45,706 bases of DNA from CAYLSV01 sp964386435 (GTDB lineage: Bacteria > Planctomycetota > Phycisphaerae > Tepidisphaerales > Tepidisphaeraceae). Positions 33,373-42,770 of the stretch are shown here, piece by piece (position 1 is the stretch's first letter; every line of letters starts with the position of its first letter). The notes below the pieces were generated by a model that made no database searches, was not told the DNA's origin, and saw nothing but the letters and a program-made list of their open reading frames with translations. The position numbers and the translations under genes are program-made. Location: NCBI GenBank assembly GCA_964386435.1, contig CAYLSV010000023.1:1-45706 (forward strand), in the 5' to 3' direction.

Positions 33373-33404
33373 GGCCCCGCGCCGGCAACAGCCGACGCGG
33401 GGCC
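33373..33404 (+). terminator. Strong hairpin ending the Tad block
   Basis: GGCCCCGCG pairs with CGCGGGGCC, followed by an inner CGGC/GCCG stem, one C-A mismatch and an AACA loop, 52 bp after the lipoprotein stop. The stem is very stable. The U-tract is weak, as is common in GC-rich genomes. Confidence 0.65.
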
Positions 33405-33452
33405 GGGATGTGCGCCGCCTTCGCACCACCTCATCTTTGGTCGTCGCTGAAA

Positions 33453-33543
33453 CCCCCACCGCTGCGTGGGCAGCGGGGCTACACACGCAGTCGAAGCAAT
33501 GTTCACCGCGTGCGTAGCCCCGCTGCCCACGCAGCGGTGGGGG
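33453..33543. repeat. REPIN-like inverted pair, family B
   Basis: Two 30-nt palindromes at 33453-33482 (minus) and 33514-33543 (plus) are exact reverse complements, separated by 31 nt, with GTAG ends facing inward. Each reads GTAGCCCCGCTGC, a CCAC loop, then GCAGCGGTGGGGG. The outer flanks are also conserved (GTCGCTGA before CCCCCACC on the left; the right flank matches in reverse). The pair sits between the convergent Tad block and tsaD. Confidence 0.92.
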
Positions 33544-33571
33544 CCTCAACGACGCACGCACAACGATCGAG

Positions 33572-34594
33572 TCACCCTCCCATCGGACTCGCCGCCAGAT
33601 CCAGCCCGTCCCGCGTACCGGTGGTAAATTTCTCCGCCCCGAGCCCCGCGATCATCGCCGCGTTGTCGGTGCAGAATCGAATCGGCGGCATCGACGCCGG
33701 CACCGCCAGCTGATCGAGCGCCGCCCGCAGCCCGCGATTCGCGCTCACGCCGCCGCCAATGATGATGTGGCCGGCCCCGGTTCGCTCGACGGCTCGGTTC
33801 AGCTTCATGACCAGCGTGTCGACGCACGCCGCCTGAAAACTCGCGGCCAAGTCGGCCTTTGCCGCATCGCTCAAATCGTCCGCCGTCCGCTCGCGGCCCT
33901 GGTGCCCGAGGGCCTTGTACAACACCGCCGTCTTCAGGCCGCTGAAGCTGAAGTCCAGCTCATCGGGCCCGAGCATTGGCCGTGGAAATCTTACCGCCGC
34001 CGGGTCGCCCGTCGCCGCCAGCTTGTCGAGGATCGGCCCGCCGGGATAGCCCAGGCCGAGTATCGCGGCGACCTTGTCGTATGCCTCGCCGACCGCGTCA
34101 TCCCGCGTGCGACCGATCAGCGTGATGTTGTCCCAAGCCCGCACGTGGTAGAGCGCCGTGTGTCCGCCGCTGCACACGAGCCCCACCGCCGGCAGCGGCG
34201 GGGCGGCGGCATCAAGGCAAACGCTGTAAAGGTGCGCGTGCACGTGGTCCACCCCGACCAGCGGCAACCCCGCCGACCACGCCAGCGTCTTCGCCGCCGT
34301 CACGCCAACCAGCAGCGACCCGATCAGCCCCGGCCGATGCGCAACGGCCACCGCATCGCACTCGCCGATCGCCACACCCGCCTCATCCAGCGCCTGCTTC
34401 ACCACCGGCCCAATGCTCTCCACGCACGCACGCCCGGCGATCTCCGGGACCACGCCGCCCCACGCCGCGTGCAAATCGGCGCTCGATGCCAGGGCATGAC
34501 TCACCACCCGACTCCCTCGGCAGACGGCTGCGGCTGTCTCGTCGCAGGTGCTCTCAATGCCGAGGACCAGCGGGGCGTCGTTCGTGCTGCTCAC
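33572..34594 (-). CDS. tsaD: tRNA N6-adenosine threonylcarbamoyltransferase TsaD
   Basis: Transfers threonylcarbamoyl to A37 of ANN-decoding tRNAs (t6A), with TsaB, TsaE and TsaC. The 340-residue protein has GIESTCDETAAAV near the N-terminus, the metal-binding H-x3-H in VDHVHAHLY, VCSGGHTALYHV, DDAVGEAYDKVA, the FSFSGLKTAV motif, the phosphate motif GGGVSANRGLR and the metal-ligand Asp in CTDNAAMIAGLG. An extra histidine replaces the Glu found between the two ligands in E. coli TsaD. The start is GTG at 34594, 19 bp after the S41 protease stop, so it is likely the last gene of a minus-strand operon. Confidence 0.95.
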   Translation of the reverse strand: MSSTNDAPLVLGIESTCDETAAAVCRGSRVVSHALASSADLHAAWGGVVPEIAGRACVESIGPVVKQALDEAGVAIGECDAVAVAHRPGLIGSLLVGVTAAKTLAWSAGLPLVGVDHVHAHLYSVCLDAAAPPLPAVGLVCSGGHTALYHVRAWDNITLIGRTRDDAVGEAYDKVAAILGLGYPGGPILDKLAATGDPAAVRFPRPMLGPDELDFSFSGLKTAVLYKALGHQGRERTADDLSDAAKADLAASFQAACVDTLVMKLNRAVERTGAGHIIIGGGVSANRGLRAALDQLAVPASMPPIRFCTDNAAMIAGLGAEKFTTGTRDGLDLAASPMGG

Positions 34595-34613
34595 GCGGTG
34601 AGATTATCGCCCG

Positions 34614-35936
34614 CTACTCGCCGCCGGCTTCGATCAGGAAGATGAGCGTCTCCACCGCCACGCGCAGCTCCGTTTCCGCCGCGTCGGGCCGCGTCGTCGG
34701 CTCGGGCTTCTCCACCGCCACATCCGGCTCCACGCCCCACACCTCCGCCCCCGGTTCACGGTGCAGCACGCGGCCGTCGGGCAGGGCGTAGTGGGCGATC
34801 GTCAGCTTCAACTGGCCGCCGCTGACAAGGTCGAGCGAACGCTGGACGCTCGCCTTGCCGAACGTGCGTTGGCCGACGATGCTCGCGCGGTTGTGGTACT
34901 GCAGCGAGCCGGCCATCAACTCGCTGGCGCTGGCGGTGTTGGCGTTGACCATCACGACCAGCTCGAAGTCGGTCCAGTCGACCTCGCCGTTTGCGACGAC
35001 GGTGCGGCGGGGATCGCGCAGGCCCTCCGTCGTGTACAGCGGCGTCCCGGCGGGCAGCAGCACATCGAGCAGATCGCGGGCGGCGTCCAAGCGGCCGCCG
35101 CCGTCGTCGCGCAAATCGATGACCATGCCGCGGAGGCCGTTTTCCCGTAACTTTTGCGTGACGTCGAAGAACCGCGGGGCGGTGTCGAGCGTGAACTGCG
35201 GGATTTTCAACAGGGCCAGCCGCCGATCGTCGTCGATCCAGAAGTCGGGCGAGCCGTCGTCGTTGTACCGCATCGGCAGCACCGTGGGGCTGGCGTAGAC
35301 GTCCCGCCGCACCGCCACCTCACGTGGCTCAGCGTCGTCACGCTCGAGCGTGAGCGCGACCTTGGTGCCAAGCTCGCCCATGATCCGGCCGCGTAGCTCT
35401 TCGCGCTCCACGCCCTCGGCCGGCTCGCCGTCGACTTGGGTGATGCGGTCGCCCGCCCGCACGCCGGCCTGATCGGCCGGGCCGTTCTTGATGACGTTGA
35501 AGATCCGCGGCGGCCGGCGGGCGTCGAGGTCGTCGTTGTCGAGCTGCACGCCGATGCCGACGTTGGTCCGCTCGACGCTGGCTTCAAACGCCCGCTCGTC
35601 CTCGGGCGGGATGTAGGCGCTGAACGGGTCGTTGAGGCCGCGGTTGAGCAGAGCGAACATGCCGCCCATCGCTGCCCGCTGCAGCGCGTCCTCGGGCACC
35701 TGGCGGACATAACTGGCATCAAGGTGCCGCCGCGTTTCGATGATCGGTGCGACGAACGCCGCGTCCTCGCCCCGCAGCCCGACGCCCGCCGAGACATCAA
35801 ACAACGCCACCGCCCCGGCGACGGCCGCGAGCCCAAAGGCGAGCTTCTCCCGCGACGCGGAGCGAGTTTGGCGCAGGCGTTGGATCAGATTCGGCAAGGT
35901 GCGGACGATAGGTGAAGTCGCTCGTCTTCTCGTCAA
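34614..35936 (-). CDS. S41-family C-terminal processing protease (PDZ)
   Basis: Periplasmic serine protease of the CtpA/Tsp family. From a start near 35936 the product is about 440 residues, with an N-terminal membrane anchor (LAFGLAAVAGAVALFDVSAG), a PDZ domain (VGIGVQLDND and GPADQAGVRAGDRI) and the protease core. The core has LRDDGGGRLDAARDLLD, the nucleophile Ser in ANTASASELMAGSLQYHN and the Lys base in RTFGKASVQ. The C-terminal domain ends in a short acidic tail. The start is uncertain. The TTG at 35936 overlaps the glycosyltransferase stop (TTGA) but its ribosome binding site is too close, and no better in-frame codon exists before the anchor. Confidence 0.88.
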   Translation of the reverse strand: MTRRRATSPIVRTLPNLIQRLRQTRSASREKLAFGLAAVAGAVALFDVSAGVGLRGEDAAFVAPIIETRRHLDASYVRQVPEDALQRAAMGGMFALLNRGLNDPFSAYIPPEDERAFEASVERTNVGIGVQLDNDDLDARRPPRIFNVIKNGPADQAGVRAGDRITQVDGEPAEGVEREELRGRIMGELGTKVALTLERDDAEPREVAVRRDVYASPTVLPMRYNDDGSPDFWIDDDRRLALLKIPQFTLDTAPRFFDVTQKLRENGLRGMVIDLRDDGGGRLDAARDLLDVLLPAGTPLYTTEGLRDPRRTVVANGEVDWTDFELVVMVNANTASASELMAGSLQYHNRASIVGQRTFGKASVQRSLDLVSGGQLKLTIAHYALPDGRVLHREPGAEVWGVEPDVAVEKPEPTTRPDAAETELRVAVETLIFLIEAGGE

Positions 35937-37177
35937 TCCTTCGTCTGTACCGTGCCGCCGAAAGTTTGCTCCACGGCGTCGATCATGCGGCCGCAGAGGA
36001 TTTCCTGCGAAAGGTTCTCCCGCAGCACCCGCTGAGCCGTTTCGCCCATGGCGTCCAGCGTCTCCCGGGGAGAATCGGCCAGTTCCCGGATCGCGGTGAC
36101 GGCACTCTCGACCTCGCCGTGCTCGACGCCGCGGCCGATTGTGTGTTCGTCGAGGATGTCGCTGACGTGGCTGGGCCGCGGCCCGAAGTACAGAATCGGC
36201 CGGCCGACGGCCATGGCGCCGTAGACCTTGCAAGGATGAATGATGCCGACCATCGACTCGCCGAGGCTGACCACGTGCACGTCGGCGGCCGACAGCGAGT
36301 ACCTGAGCTGCTCCATCGGCTGGTAGGGCAGGCAGACGATGTTGTCGAGCCCGTGTTTCGTCTTGAACGCCTCAACGTCCTTTTTGCCCAACCCGCCGCC
36401 GACGAACAGGAACCGCAGGCGGTCGTCATCGCGCAACTCCTTCGCGGCATTGAGCAGCGTGTCGAGCGGGTTGCTCGGGCTGTGGTTGCCGCTGTACATG
36501 ATGACGAACTTGCCGTCGAGGTTTTGCTCCCGTCGCCAATGATTGTCATCATGCGGCAGCCGGTCGTCGGCCTTCTCGTGCGGCCACGGCGGGACGATGG
36601 TCAGGCGGCCGTCGAGGTCTTGCCGGGCCTTGAGCCGGTCGGCCATGAAGCGGTCGAGGGCGATGATGTGGTCGCTGTTCTTGAGAATCGTCCGGTTGAT
36701 GCCCTCGAGCGCCTTGTGCTTGGCCGAGCCTTCCTTGAGCAGGCCGAGGGCCAGCAGTTGGTCCGGGTTGAGGTCCATCGCCCAGTAGACCGTTGGCTTG
36801 CGGCGGAGTAGGCGGACCAGCGCCGTGCCGCCGCCGATCATCGGCGGGCTGGTGCTGAAGATAATGCCCCGCACGCCGCCGGTGAGCAGGCCGCGCAGGA
36901 TCGCTTGGGACTGGAAGCTCACGAGGCCCAGCAGCCGCAGCGGGATCGACTTTTTCCCGAAGCTCGCCAGCGGCAGCCGCTTGATCTCGACCCCGTCGCG
37001 GGTTTCGCTCGCCGGGTATTTGCGGCTCGGGTCGTCGTAGCCGCGGGCGCTGGTCAGGACCACCACCCGCCACCCCCGCCGCACGAGTTCGGCCGCGGCG
37101 TCGTGCATGTGCTGCCCGACGCTGGCCGGATCAGGGACATAAACCTGCGAAAGAACGAGAACGGTCGGGCGCGACAT
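35933..37177 (-). CDS. GT4-type glycosyltransferase, WbuB-like
   Basis: Predicted cytoplasmic, membrane-associated GT-B glycosyltransferase of 414 residues, probably for polysaccharide or O-antigen synthesis. The N-terminal Rossmann half opens with VLVLSQVYVPDPASVGQHM and RGWRVVVLTSARGYDDP, as in WbuB/WcaI-type enzymes, and includes MDLNPDQLLALG and ALDRFMADRL. The C-terminal donor-binding half has MYSGNHSPSNPLDTLLNAA, FLFVGGGLGKKDVE, LSAADVHVVSLGESMVGIIHPCKVYGAMAVGRPILYFG. The ATG at 37177 starts cleanly at MSRPTVLVLS. The stop overlaps the likely start of the S41 protease gene, so the two are coupled. The sugar donor is unknown. Confidence 0.87.
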   Translation of the reverse strand: MSRPTVLVLSQVYVPDPASVGQHMHDAAAELVRRGWRVVVLTSARGYDDPSRKYPASETRDGVEIKRLPLASFGKKSIPLRLLGLVSFQSQAILRGLLTGGVRGIIFSTSPPMIGGGTALVRLLRRKPTVYWAMDLNPDQLLALGLLKEGSAKHKALEGINRTILKNSDHIIALDRFMADRLKARQDLDGRLTIVPPWPHEKADDRLPHDDNHWRREQNLDGKFVIMYSGNHSPSNPLDTLLNAAKELRDDDRLRFLFVGGGLGKKDVEAFKTKHGLDNIVCLPYQPMEQLRYSLSAADVHVVSLGESMVGIIHPCKVYGAMAVGRPILYFGPRPSHVSDILDEHTIGRGVEHGEVESAVTAIRELADSPRETLDAMGETAQRVLRENLSQEILCGRMIDAVEQTFGGTVQTKD

Positions 37178-37257
37178 GAGCGGGGTGAGCGTAGGAACCG
37201 GCAGCACCCCTCACCCGTGCATCGGCCTGCCGCGGGTGGTGCTGTACGAGGTGCCGA

Positions 37258-38622
37258 TCACTCGGCGGAGAAGGTCGCGCTTGCCACCGCCACGTTCGGC
37301 TTGGGCAGGGCGGGGCCGAGGGTTTGCAGGGCGAAGGCATCGGTGCCGGCGTCGAGGACGTCGGCGAGCGTGGCGACGGGGTGGCCGTTGATCGTGGTGA
37401 GCACTTGGCCGCGCTCAGCCGGGGCACCGTCGGCGGCGGCGACCACGATCACGCCGCTGGCGCCCGCGGCACGCCAGCGGGAGGGTAGCGGGGCAAGGGT
37501 CAGTCCGCGCCACCGCAGCCGTCGGTTGTGGCGCGCGACGACCGGTTTGCGGTGCTCGGTGCTGGCGTGCAGCACCACCGTCAGAAGCAACCGCCGGCCG
37601 TCGCGTTCGACGGCCAACCGGGCGGCCTCGCCCACGTTCATGTGGTGGACCCGGCGGACCAGCGACGGCCCGTCATCCGGCACGCCATCATCCACCGCGC
37701 GGATCACGTCGCCCACCTGCAGCACGCCCGCGGCCGGGGAGGCTTCGTCGATGCCGGCGACCCGCACGCCCGATCCGTTGGCGTCGGCGACCCGCACGCC
37801 CAGCGTGGCATAGGCGACGGGCTGCCCCGACTTGAGCCGGGCGACGCGGTCTTGCAGCGTCTGGTCGGCAGGCACGGCGAAGCCGAGACCGAAGGTCTGT
37901 CGCTGCGGCAGCACGACGGCGGTGACAACGCCGACCACCTCGCCGCGAAGGTTCAGCAGCGGCCCGCCGCTGTTGCCGGGGTTGACCTCGGCGGTGAACT
38001 GCAGCAGGTTCTCGTACAGCCGATCCTCCGCCCGCGCCAGCCGTGGCAGATCGCGGCCGGTGGCGCTGATCAGGCCGGCACTGACGTTCATCTCGTCGAG
38101 CCCCGCCAGGCCCAGCGGGTTGCCGAGGGCGACACACCACTGCCCGCGCCGCACGTCCTCGGCAAACGTAACCGGCGGCAGATCGGCGGCGATCTTCAGG
38201 ACCGCAAGGTCGCTGCGGGGGTCGGTGCCCAGCACGACGGCCGGTAGCACGCGGCCGTCGTCGGTGGTGCACCAGACGCGAGTCGCGCCGCCGACAACGT
38301 GCTCGTTGGTCAAAATGATGCCGTCGGCCTCGATGGCGAAGCCGGTGCCCACGGTGCGGTGGCGGCGGCCCAGCAACTTGTCGAGCCCCGGCCCGTCCAG
38401 CGGCACGCCGTCGAGCTCCACCGGCACCGCCAGCCCCGGCCCCACGGCCGTCACCGCCACCACCGACGGCGCGGCCGACTCGGCGAGCGTGCAAAACGCT
38501 TCCTCCAAGCCGGCCAAATCAATCGTCTCGCTGCCGCTGCGGTAGGCGAGTTGTCGCCCGGCAACGGGGAGCGCGGCGAGCAGGGTCGCCAACAGTGCGA
38601 GCGTGAACCGGCTTGCTGCCAT
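37258..38622 (-). CDS. HtrA/DegP-like serine protease with PDZ domains
   Basis: Predicted secreted trypsin-like protease of 454 residues for envelope protein quality control. An N-terminal signal peptide (FTLALLATLLAALPVAG) is followed by the catalytic triad His108 in TNEHVVGG, Asp138 in PRSDLAVLK and Ser218 in NPGNSGGPL, the last being the classic HtrA signature. One PDZ domain is clear (VRVAGIDEASPAAGVLQVGDVIRAV). A second, more diverged one near the C-terminus reads GVIVVAAADGAPAERGQVLTTING. The ATG at 38622 gives a good signal peptide. It lies 80 bp upstream of the glycosyltransferase gene and 222 bp after recA, probably as its own unit. Confidence 0.92.
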   Translation of the reverse strand: MAASRFTLALLATLLAALPVAGRQLAYRSGSETIDLAGLEEAFCTLAESAAPSVVAVTAVGPGLAVPVELDGVPLDGPGLDKLLGRRHRTVGTGFAIEADGIILTNEHVVGGATRVWCTTDDGRVLPAVVLGTDPRSDLAVLKIAADLPPVTFAEDVRRGQWCVALGNPLGLAGLDEMNVSAGLISATGRDLPRLARAEDRLYENLLQFTAEVNPGNSGGPLLNLRGEVVGVVTAVVLPQRQTFGLGFAVPADQTLQDRVARLKSGQPVAYATLGVRVADANGSGVRVAGIDEASPAAGVLQVGDVIRAVDDGVPDDGPSLVRRVHHMNVGEAARLAVERDGRRLLLTVVLHASTEHRKPVVARHNRRLRWRGLTLAPLPSRWRAAGASGVIVVAAADGAPAERGQVLTTINGHPVATLADVLDAGTDAFALQTLGPALPKPNVAVASATFSAE

Positions 38623-38771
38623 CGACGGCCTCCGTGCGTGAAGCGGACCCTGGACCCGCCGCATCCGTGCGGCGTCGCGGTTGCCAAATGCGTCGGCTGT
38701 TCGGGTTACGCGGTTGAGTCGGATGGAGCGGCGGCGACCGACTTGCCCGTTATCGGCACGGCGCGGTCTTG

Positions 38772-38818
38772 GGCTTCAGCGCAAGTGAAGCCGCCCCGCA
38801 GCGGAGGCTGCGGGGCGG
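38772..38818 (-). terminator. Tandem hairpins downstream of recA
   Basis: A perfect 12-bp stem (CCGCCCCGCAGC with GCTGCGGGGCGG, 4-nt loop) at 38791-38818 is followed by a 7-bp stem (GGCTTCA with TGAAGCC) at 38772-38792. The recA stop is at 38845, so the first stem begins 27 bp past it. This is a convincing terminator region despite the lack of a long U-tract. Confidence 0.7.
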
Positions 38819-38844
38819 TGGTGGTCTGGTTGTCTGCGGCTCGG

Positions 38845-39951
<1,107 letters not shown>

Positions 39952-39955
39952 GAAG

Positions 39956-39964
39956 CCTCTCCTT
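39956..39964 (-). promoter_or_regulatory. Ribosome binding site deciding the recA start
   Basis: AAGGAGAGG on the minus strand, with the AGGAGA core six bases before GTG 39951, supports GTG initiation rather than an upstream ATG. Confidence 0.75.
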
Positions 39965-40196
39965 GGTGGTGCCGGGATACGTTGCCAAGGCGGCAACCGG
40001 CCGGCGATGTCGTGACCCGAAGGTGCGGCCGGGGGCGTCCTGTGCCCGCGTGAGCGATCGGCAAGCCAATCACCTTCACCGCGTCCGGCTGGGCGGGGGT
40101 CACGCCGCCTGTGCCGGTTAGGGCATGGTACGCCACCCGTTAGGGAAAGGTGCGGGGTGAGAGAAAGTTTTTTCGAGTGCATTAGACCTGCGCACA

Positions 40197-40538
40197 ATGC
40201 GGCGCATGAAGCTGCCCAACGGCGACGCCGCGATCATCGATCCGCGCAAGCTGCTCGACTACTGCCTCGACCTGAACCATACGAGGGGTGGCGACAAGGC
40301 AAACGTGTTCGCCGCGGCCGTCGGCGTCGGGCGGCACAACTGGATGATCCTCCGAGATGCCTTGGCCGAGGCCGCCGCCACACAGCCTGCGGAGAATCGC
40401 GGGCCGAACGTGCACGAAGGCACCAACTACCGCATCGACTTCCCGTTAACCGGGCCAACAGGTACGGCCACTGTGCGCAGCAACTGGGTGGTCCAGCCTT
40501 CGGGCACACGGCTGACTTCTTGTTGGGTACTGTCATAG
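40197..40538 (+). CDS. DUF6883-like protein
   Basis: Predicted 113-residue soluble protein. The order MKLPNGDAAIIDPRKLLDYCLDLNH, RGGDKANVFAAAVGV, then NYRIDFPLTGPTGTATVRSNWVV and a short final strand fits the small DUF6883 family as I remember it (K-L-P-N-G at the start, D-Y-x-L-N, R-G-x-x-K-A-x-V-F, and a C-terminal sheet with TGPxGxAxVRSxW). Function is unknown. The start may be ATG 40197 or ATG 40206; the second gives the typical MKLPNG start. It is divergent from recA and followed 26 bp later by a DUF4926-like gene on the same strand. Confidence 0.75.
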   Translation: MRRMKLPNGDAAIIDPRKLLDYCLDLNHTRGGDKANVFAAAVGVGRHNWMILRDALAEAAATQPAENRGPNVHEGTNYRIDFPLTGPTGTATVRSNWVVQPSGTRLTSCWVLS

Positions 40539-40564
40539 CCGCGGCAGCGCGATAAGATCGGGCC

Positions 40565-40858
40565 ATGACCGACGCACAGCCCAAGCTACTTGATGTGGTG
40601 GTTCTGCTGAACGATGTTGGCCCCGACCGCATGACTGAAGGCGACGGCTTGACCCGTGGCAACGTCGGGACCGTCGTCGAGATCCACGGCAACGGTGCAG
40701 CGTTCGAGGTCGAGTTCGTCGATCGCTCAGGCCGAACCTACGGCTTGGTCGGACTCCGGGCGGACGAGGTGCTGCTACTTCAGCACGAGCGCGTCGGCGA
40801 CGGACCACACCCGGTCGCGTCGAGCGAGACATCGGCGGCCGTCGCGGCAACAGTTTAG
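40565..40858 (+). CDS. DUF4926-like protein
   Basis: Predicted 97-residue protein. The core KLLDVVVLLNDV, GLTRGNVGTVVEIHGNGAAFEVEFVDRSGRT and a closing ADEVLLL strand matches DUF4926, a small SH3-like beta barrel that usually reads DxVVLxxDxPxxGLxxGDxGTVVxxY, EVEF, G. An Ala/Ser-rich tail of about 20 residues follows. It sits 26 bp after the DUF6883-like gene, an arrangement I believe recurs in other bacteria. A two-gene module, possibly toxin-antitoxin-like, is a plausible inference but not shown by the sequence. Confidence 0.75.
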   Translation: MTDAQPKLLDVVVLLNDVGPDRMTEGDGLTRGNVGTVVEIHGNGAAFEVEFVDRSGRTYGLVGLRADEVLLLQHERVGDGPHPVASSETSAAVAATV

Positions 40859-40907
40859 AACACGTTTAGCGCCCCCCTCCCTCGGCCGCTCCTACGATGG
40901 CGGCCTT

Positions 40908-42757
40908 ATGCCCGACGCCGCCGCCGGACAATCCATTCGTAACGTCGCCATCATCGCCCACGTCGACCACGGGAAGACGACGTTGGTCGACGCCCTGCTG
41001 CGCCAAAGCGGGAACTTCCGCGAGGCCCAGCTTCAGGGGTCGGCGATCCTCGACTCCAACCCCTTGGAGCGGGAGCGGGGCATTACGATTCTCTCGAAGA
41101 ACATCGCGCTGGAGTACACCGATCCTGAGGGGAACCCGACGAAGATCAACGTGATCGACACGCCGGGCCACGCCGACTTTGGTGGGGAGGTCGAGCGGGT
41201 GTTGGCGATGGCGGACGGGTGTTTGCTGCTGGTCGACGCCGCCGAGGGGCCGATGCCGCAGACGCGGTTCGTGCTGGCCAAGGCGTTCGAGGCGGGGCTG
41301 CGGCCGATCGTGGTGGTGAACAAGATCGACAAGCCCGACGCCCGGCCGGACGACGTGCTGACGGAGGTCTTCGATCTGTTTGTCGAGCTCGGGGCGGACG
41401 ACGCGACGCTGGATTTCCCGATCGTCTACGCGTCGGGCCGCGACGGCTGGGCGAGCTGGGACGCCGAAACCAAGGGCGAGTCGATCACGCCGATTTTCGA
41501 GACGATCCTGAAGAACGTGCCGGCCCCCGAGGGCGATTCGTCCGGGCCGCTGCGGCTGCGGGTGCAGACGCTGGATTACAGCGAGTACGTCGGCCGCATC
41601 GGCGTGGGCCGGGTCTTCGGCGGCACCGTCAAGGCTGGCGACGTGCTGCTGGGGCAGGAGGGCGACCTCCGCCGTGCCAAGATCCAGCAGGTCATGGTCT
41701 TCGACGGCTTCGGCAAAAAAGAGGTGCAATCGGCCGGGGCGGGCGAGCTCGTCGCACTGGTCGGTTTGGGCGACGTCGGGATTGGCGAGAGCGTGTGCGA
41801 GGTGAGCAACCCCTCGCCGATGCCCATGCTCGAGATCGAGCCGCCGACGCTGACGATGATCTTCAGCGTCAACTCCTCGCCCCTGGCCGGTAAGGAGGGC
41901 AAATACGTCACCGGCCGCAACATCCGCGACCGGCTCGACAAGGAGCTGGAGAAGAACGTCGCCCTCAAGGTCGAGGCGACCGAGGCCAACGACGCCTTCC
42001 AGGTCAGCGGCCGCGGCATGATGCACCTCGGCATCCTCATCGAGACGATGCGGCGGGAAAGCTACGAGCTCTCGATCGGCAAGCCACAGGTGGTGGAGCG
42101 GATGATCGACGGCAAAAAGCACGAGCCGTGGGAGCTCTTGGCGGTCGACGTGCCCGAGGACAAGCAGGGCCCGGCGATGGAGATCGTCGGCGGCCGGCGG
42201 GGTGAGCTGCAGAAGGTCGACGTCCGCGGCGGCCGGGCGGTGCTGGAGTTCCACATCCCCGCCCGCGGTTTGATNNNNNNNNNNGGACCCGACTGCTCAC
42301 GGCGACTGCCGGCGAGGCCCAAATGCACCACATTTTCCTCGATTGGCGTCTCAGCCGCGGCGAGGTCCCGCACCGCAACGCCGGCGTCATGGTCGCCAAC
42401 ATGGCCGGCACCGCCAACGCCTACTCGATGTTCAACCTTCAGGACCGCGGCACCATGTTCGTCGGCGCCGGCGACGTCGTTTACGAGGGTCAGGTCGTCG
42501 CCGAGCATTGCCGCGACAACGACGTGGTGGTGAACATTATCAAGGGCAAGCAGCTCACGAACTTCCGCACGACATCGAGCGACGACGCGTTGCTCATCAA
42601 GCCGCCGCGGAAGATGACGCTGGAGCAGGCGCTGGAGTACATCGAGGACGACGAGCTGGTGGAAGTGACCCCCTCGGCGGTCCGCCTGCGCAAAGCGATC
42701 CTCGGCGAAAGCGACCGCCGCCGCCACGAACGCGGCCGCACGAAGAAGTCGGCGTGA
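40908..42757 (+). CDS. typA: Ribosome-associated GTPase TypA/BipA, split by an assembly gap
   Basis: Translational GTPase that acts in ribosome assembly and stress adaptation. From ATG 40908 the protein shows G1 AHVDHGKTT (17-25), G2 ERGITILSKN, G3 DTPGHADFGGEVERVL and G4 NKIDKPDARPDD, then the elongation-factor-like domains and the TypA-specific C-terminus (EAQMHHIFLDW, RGTMFVGAGDVVYEGQ, RKAILGE). The N-run at 42275 falls in the highly conserved stretch that reads GLIGLRTRLLTATAGEAQM in this family. The sequence on the two sides is in different frames because 10 Ns stand for what should be 8 bases; the gene itself is probably intact. It lies 49 bp after the DUF4926-like gene and 13 bp before the Uma2-like gene. 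Confidence 0.95.
42275..42284. other. Assembly gap (10 N) within typA
   Basis: The flanking codons GGT TTG AT before and GG ACC CGA CTG after fit G-L-I-G-L-R-T-R-L if exactly 8 bases are missing. The N count is therefore a placeholder. Confidence 0.95.
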
Positions 42758-42770
42758 TACACTTCGAACG

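Noticed and set aside
39952..40196. LexA/SOS box upstream of recA
   Set aside because: No palindrome matching known LexA operators was found; the only clear structure is a short GTTGCC/GGCAAC hairpin in the leader.
40656..42533. Extended typA start upstream of 40908
   Set aside because: The frame is open but overlaps the DUF4926-like gene and encodes unrelated Ser/Arg-rich sequence; ATG 40908 begins directly before the GTPase domain.
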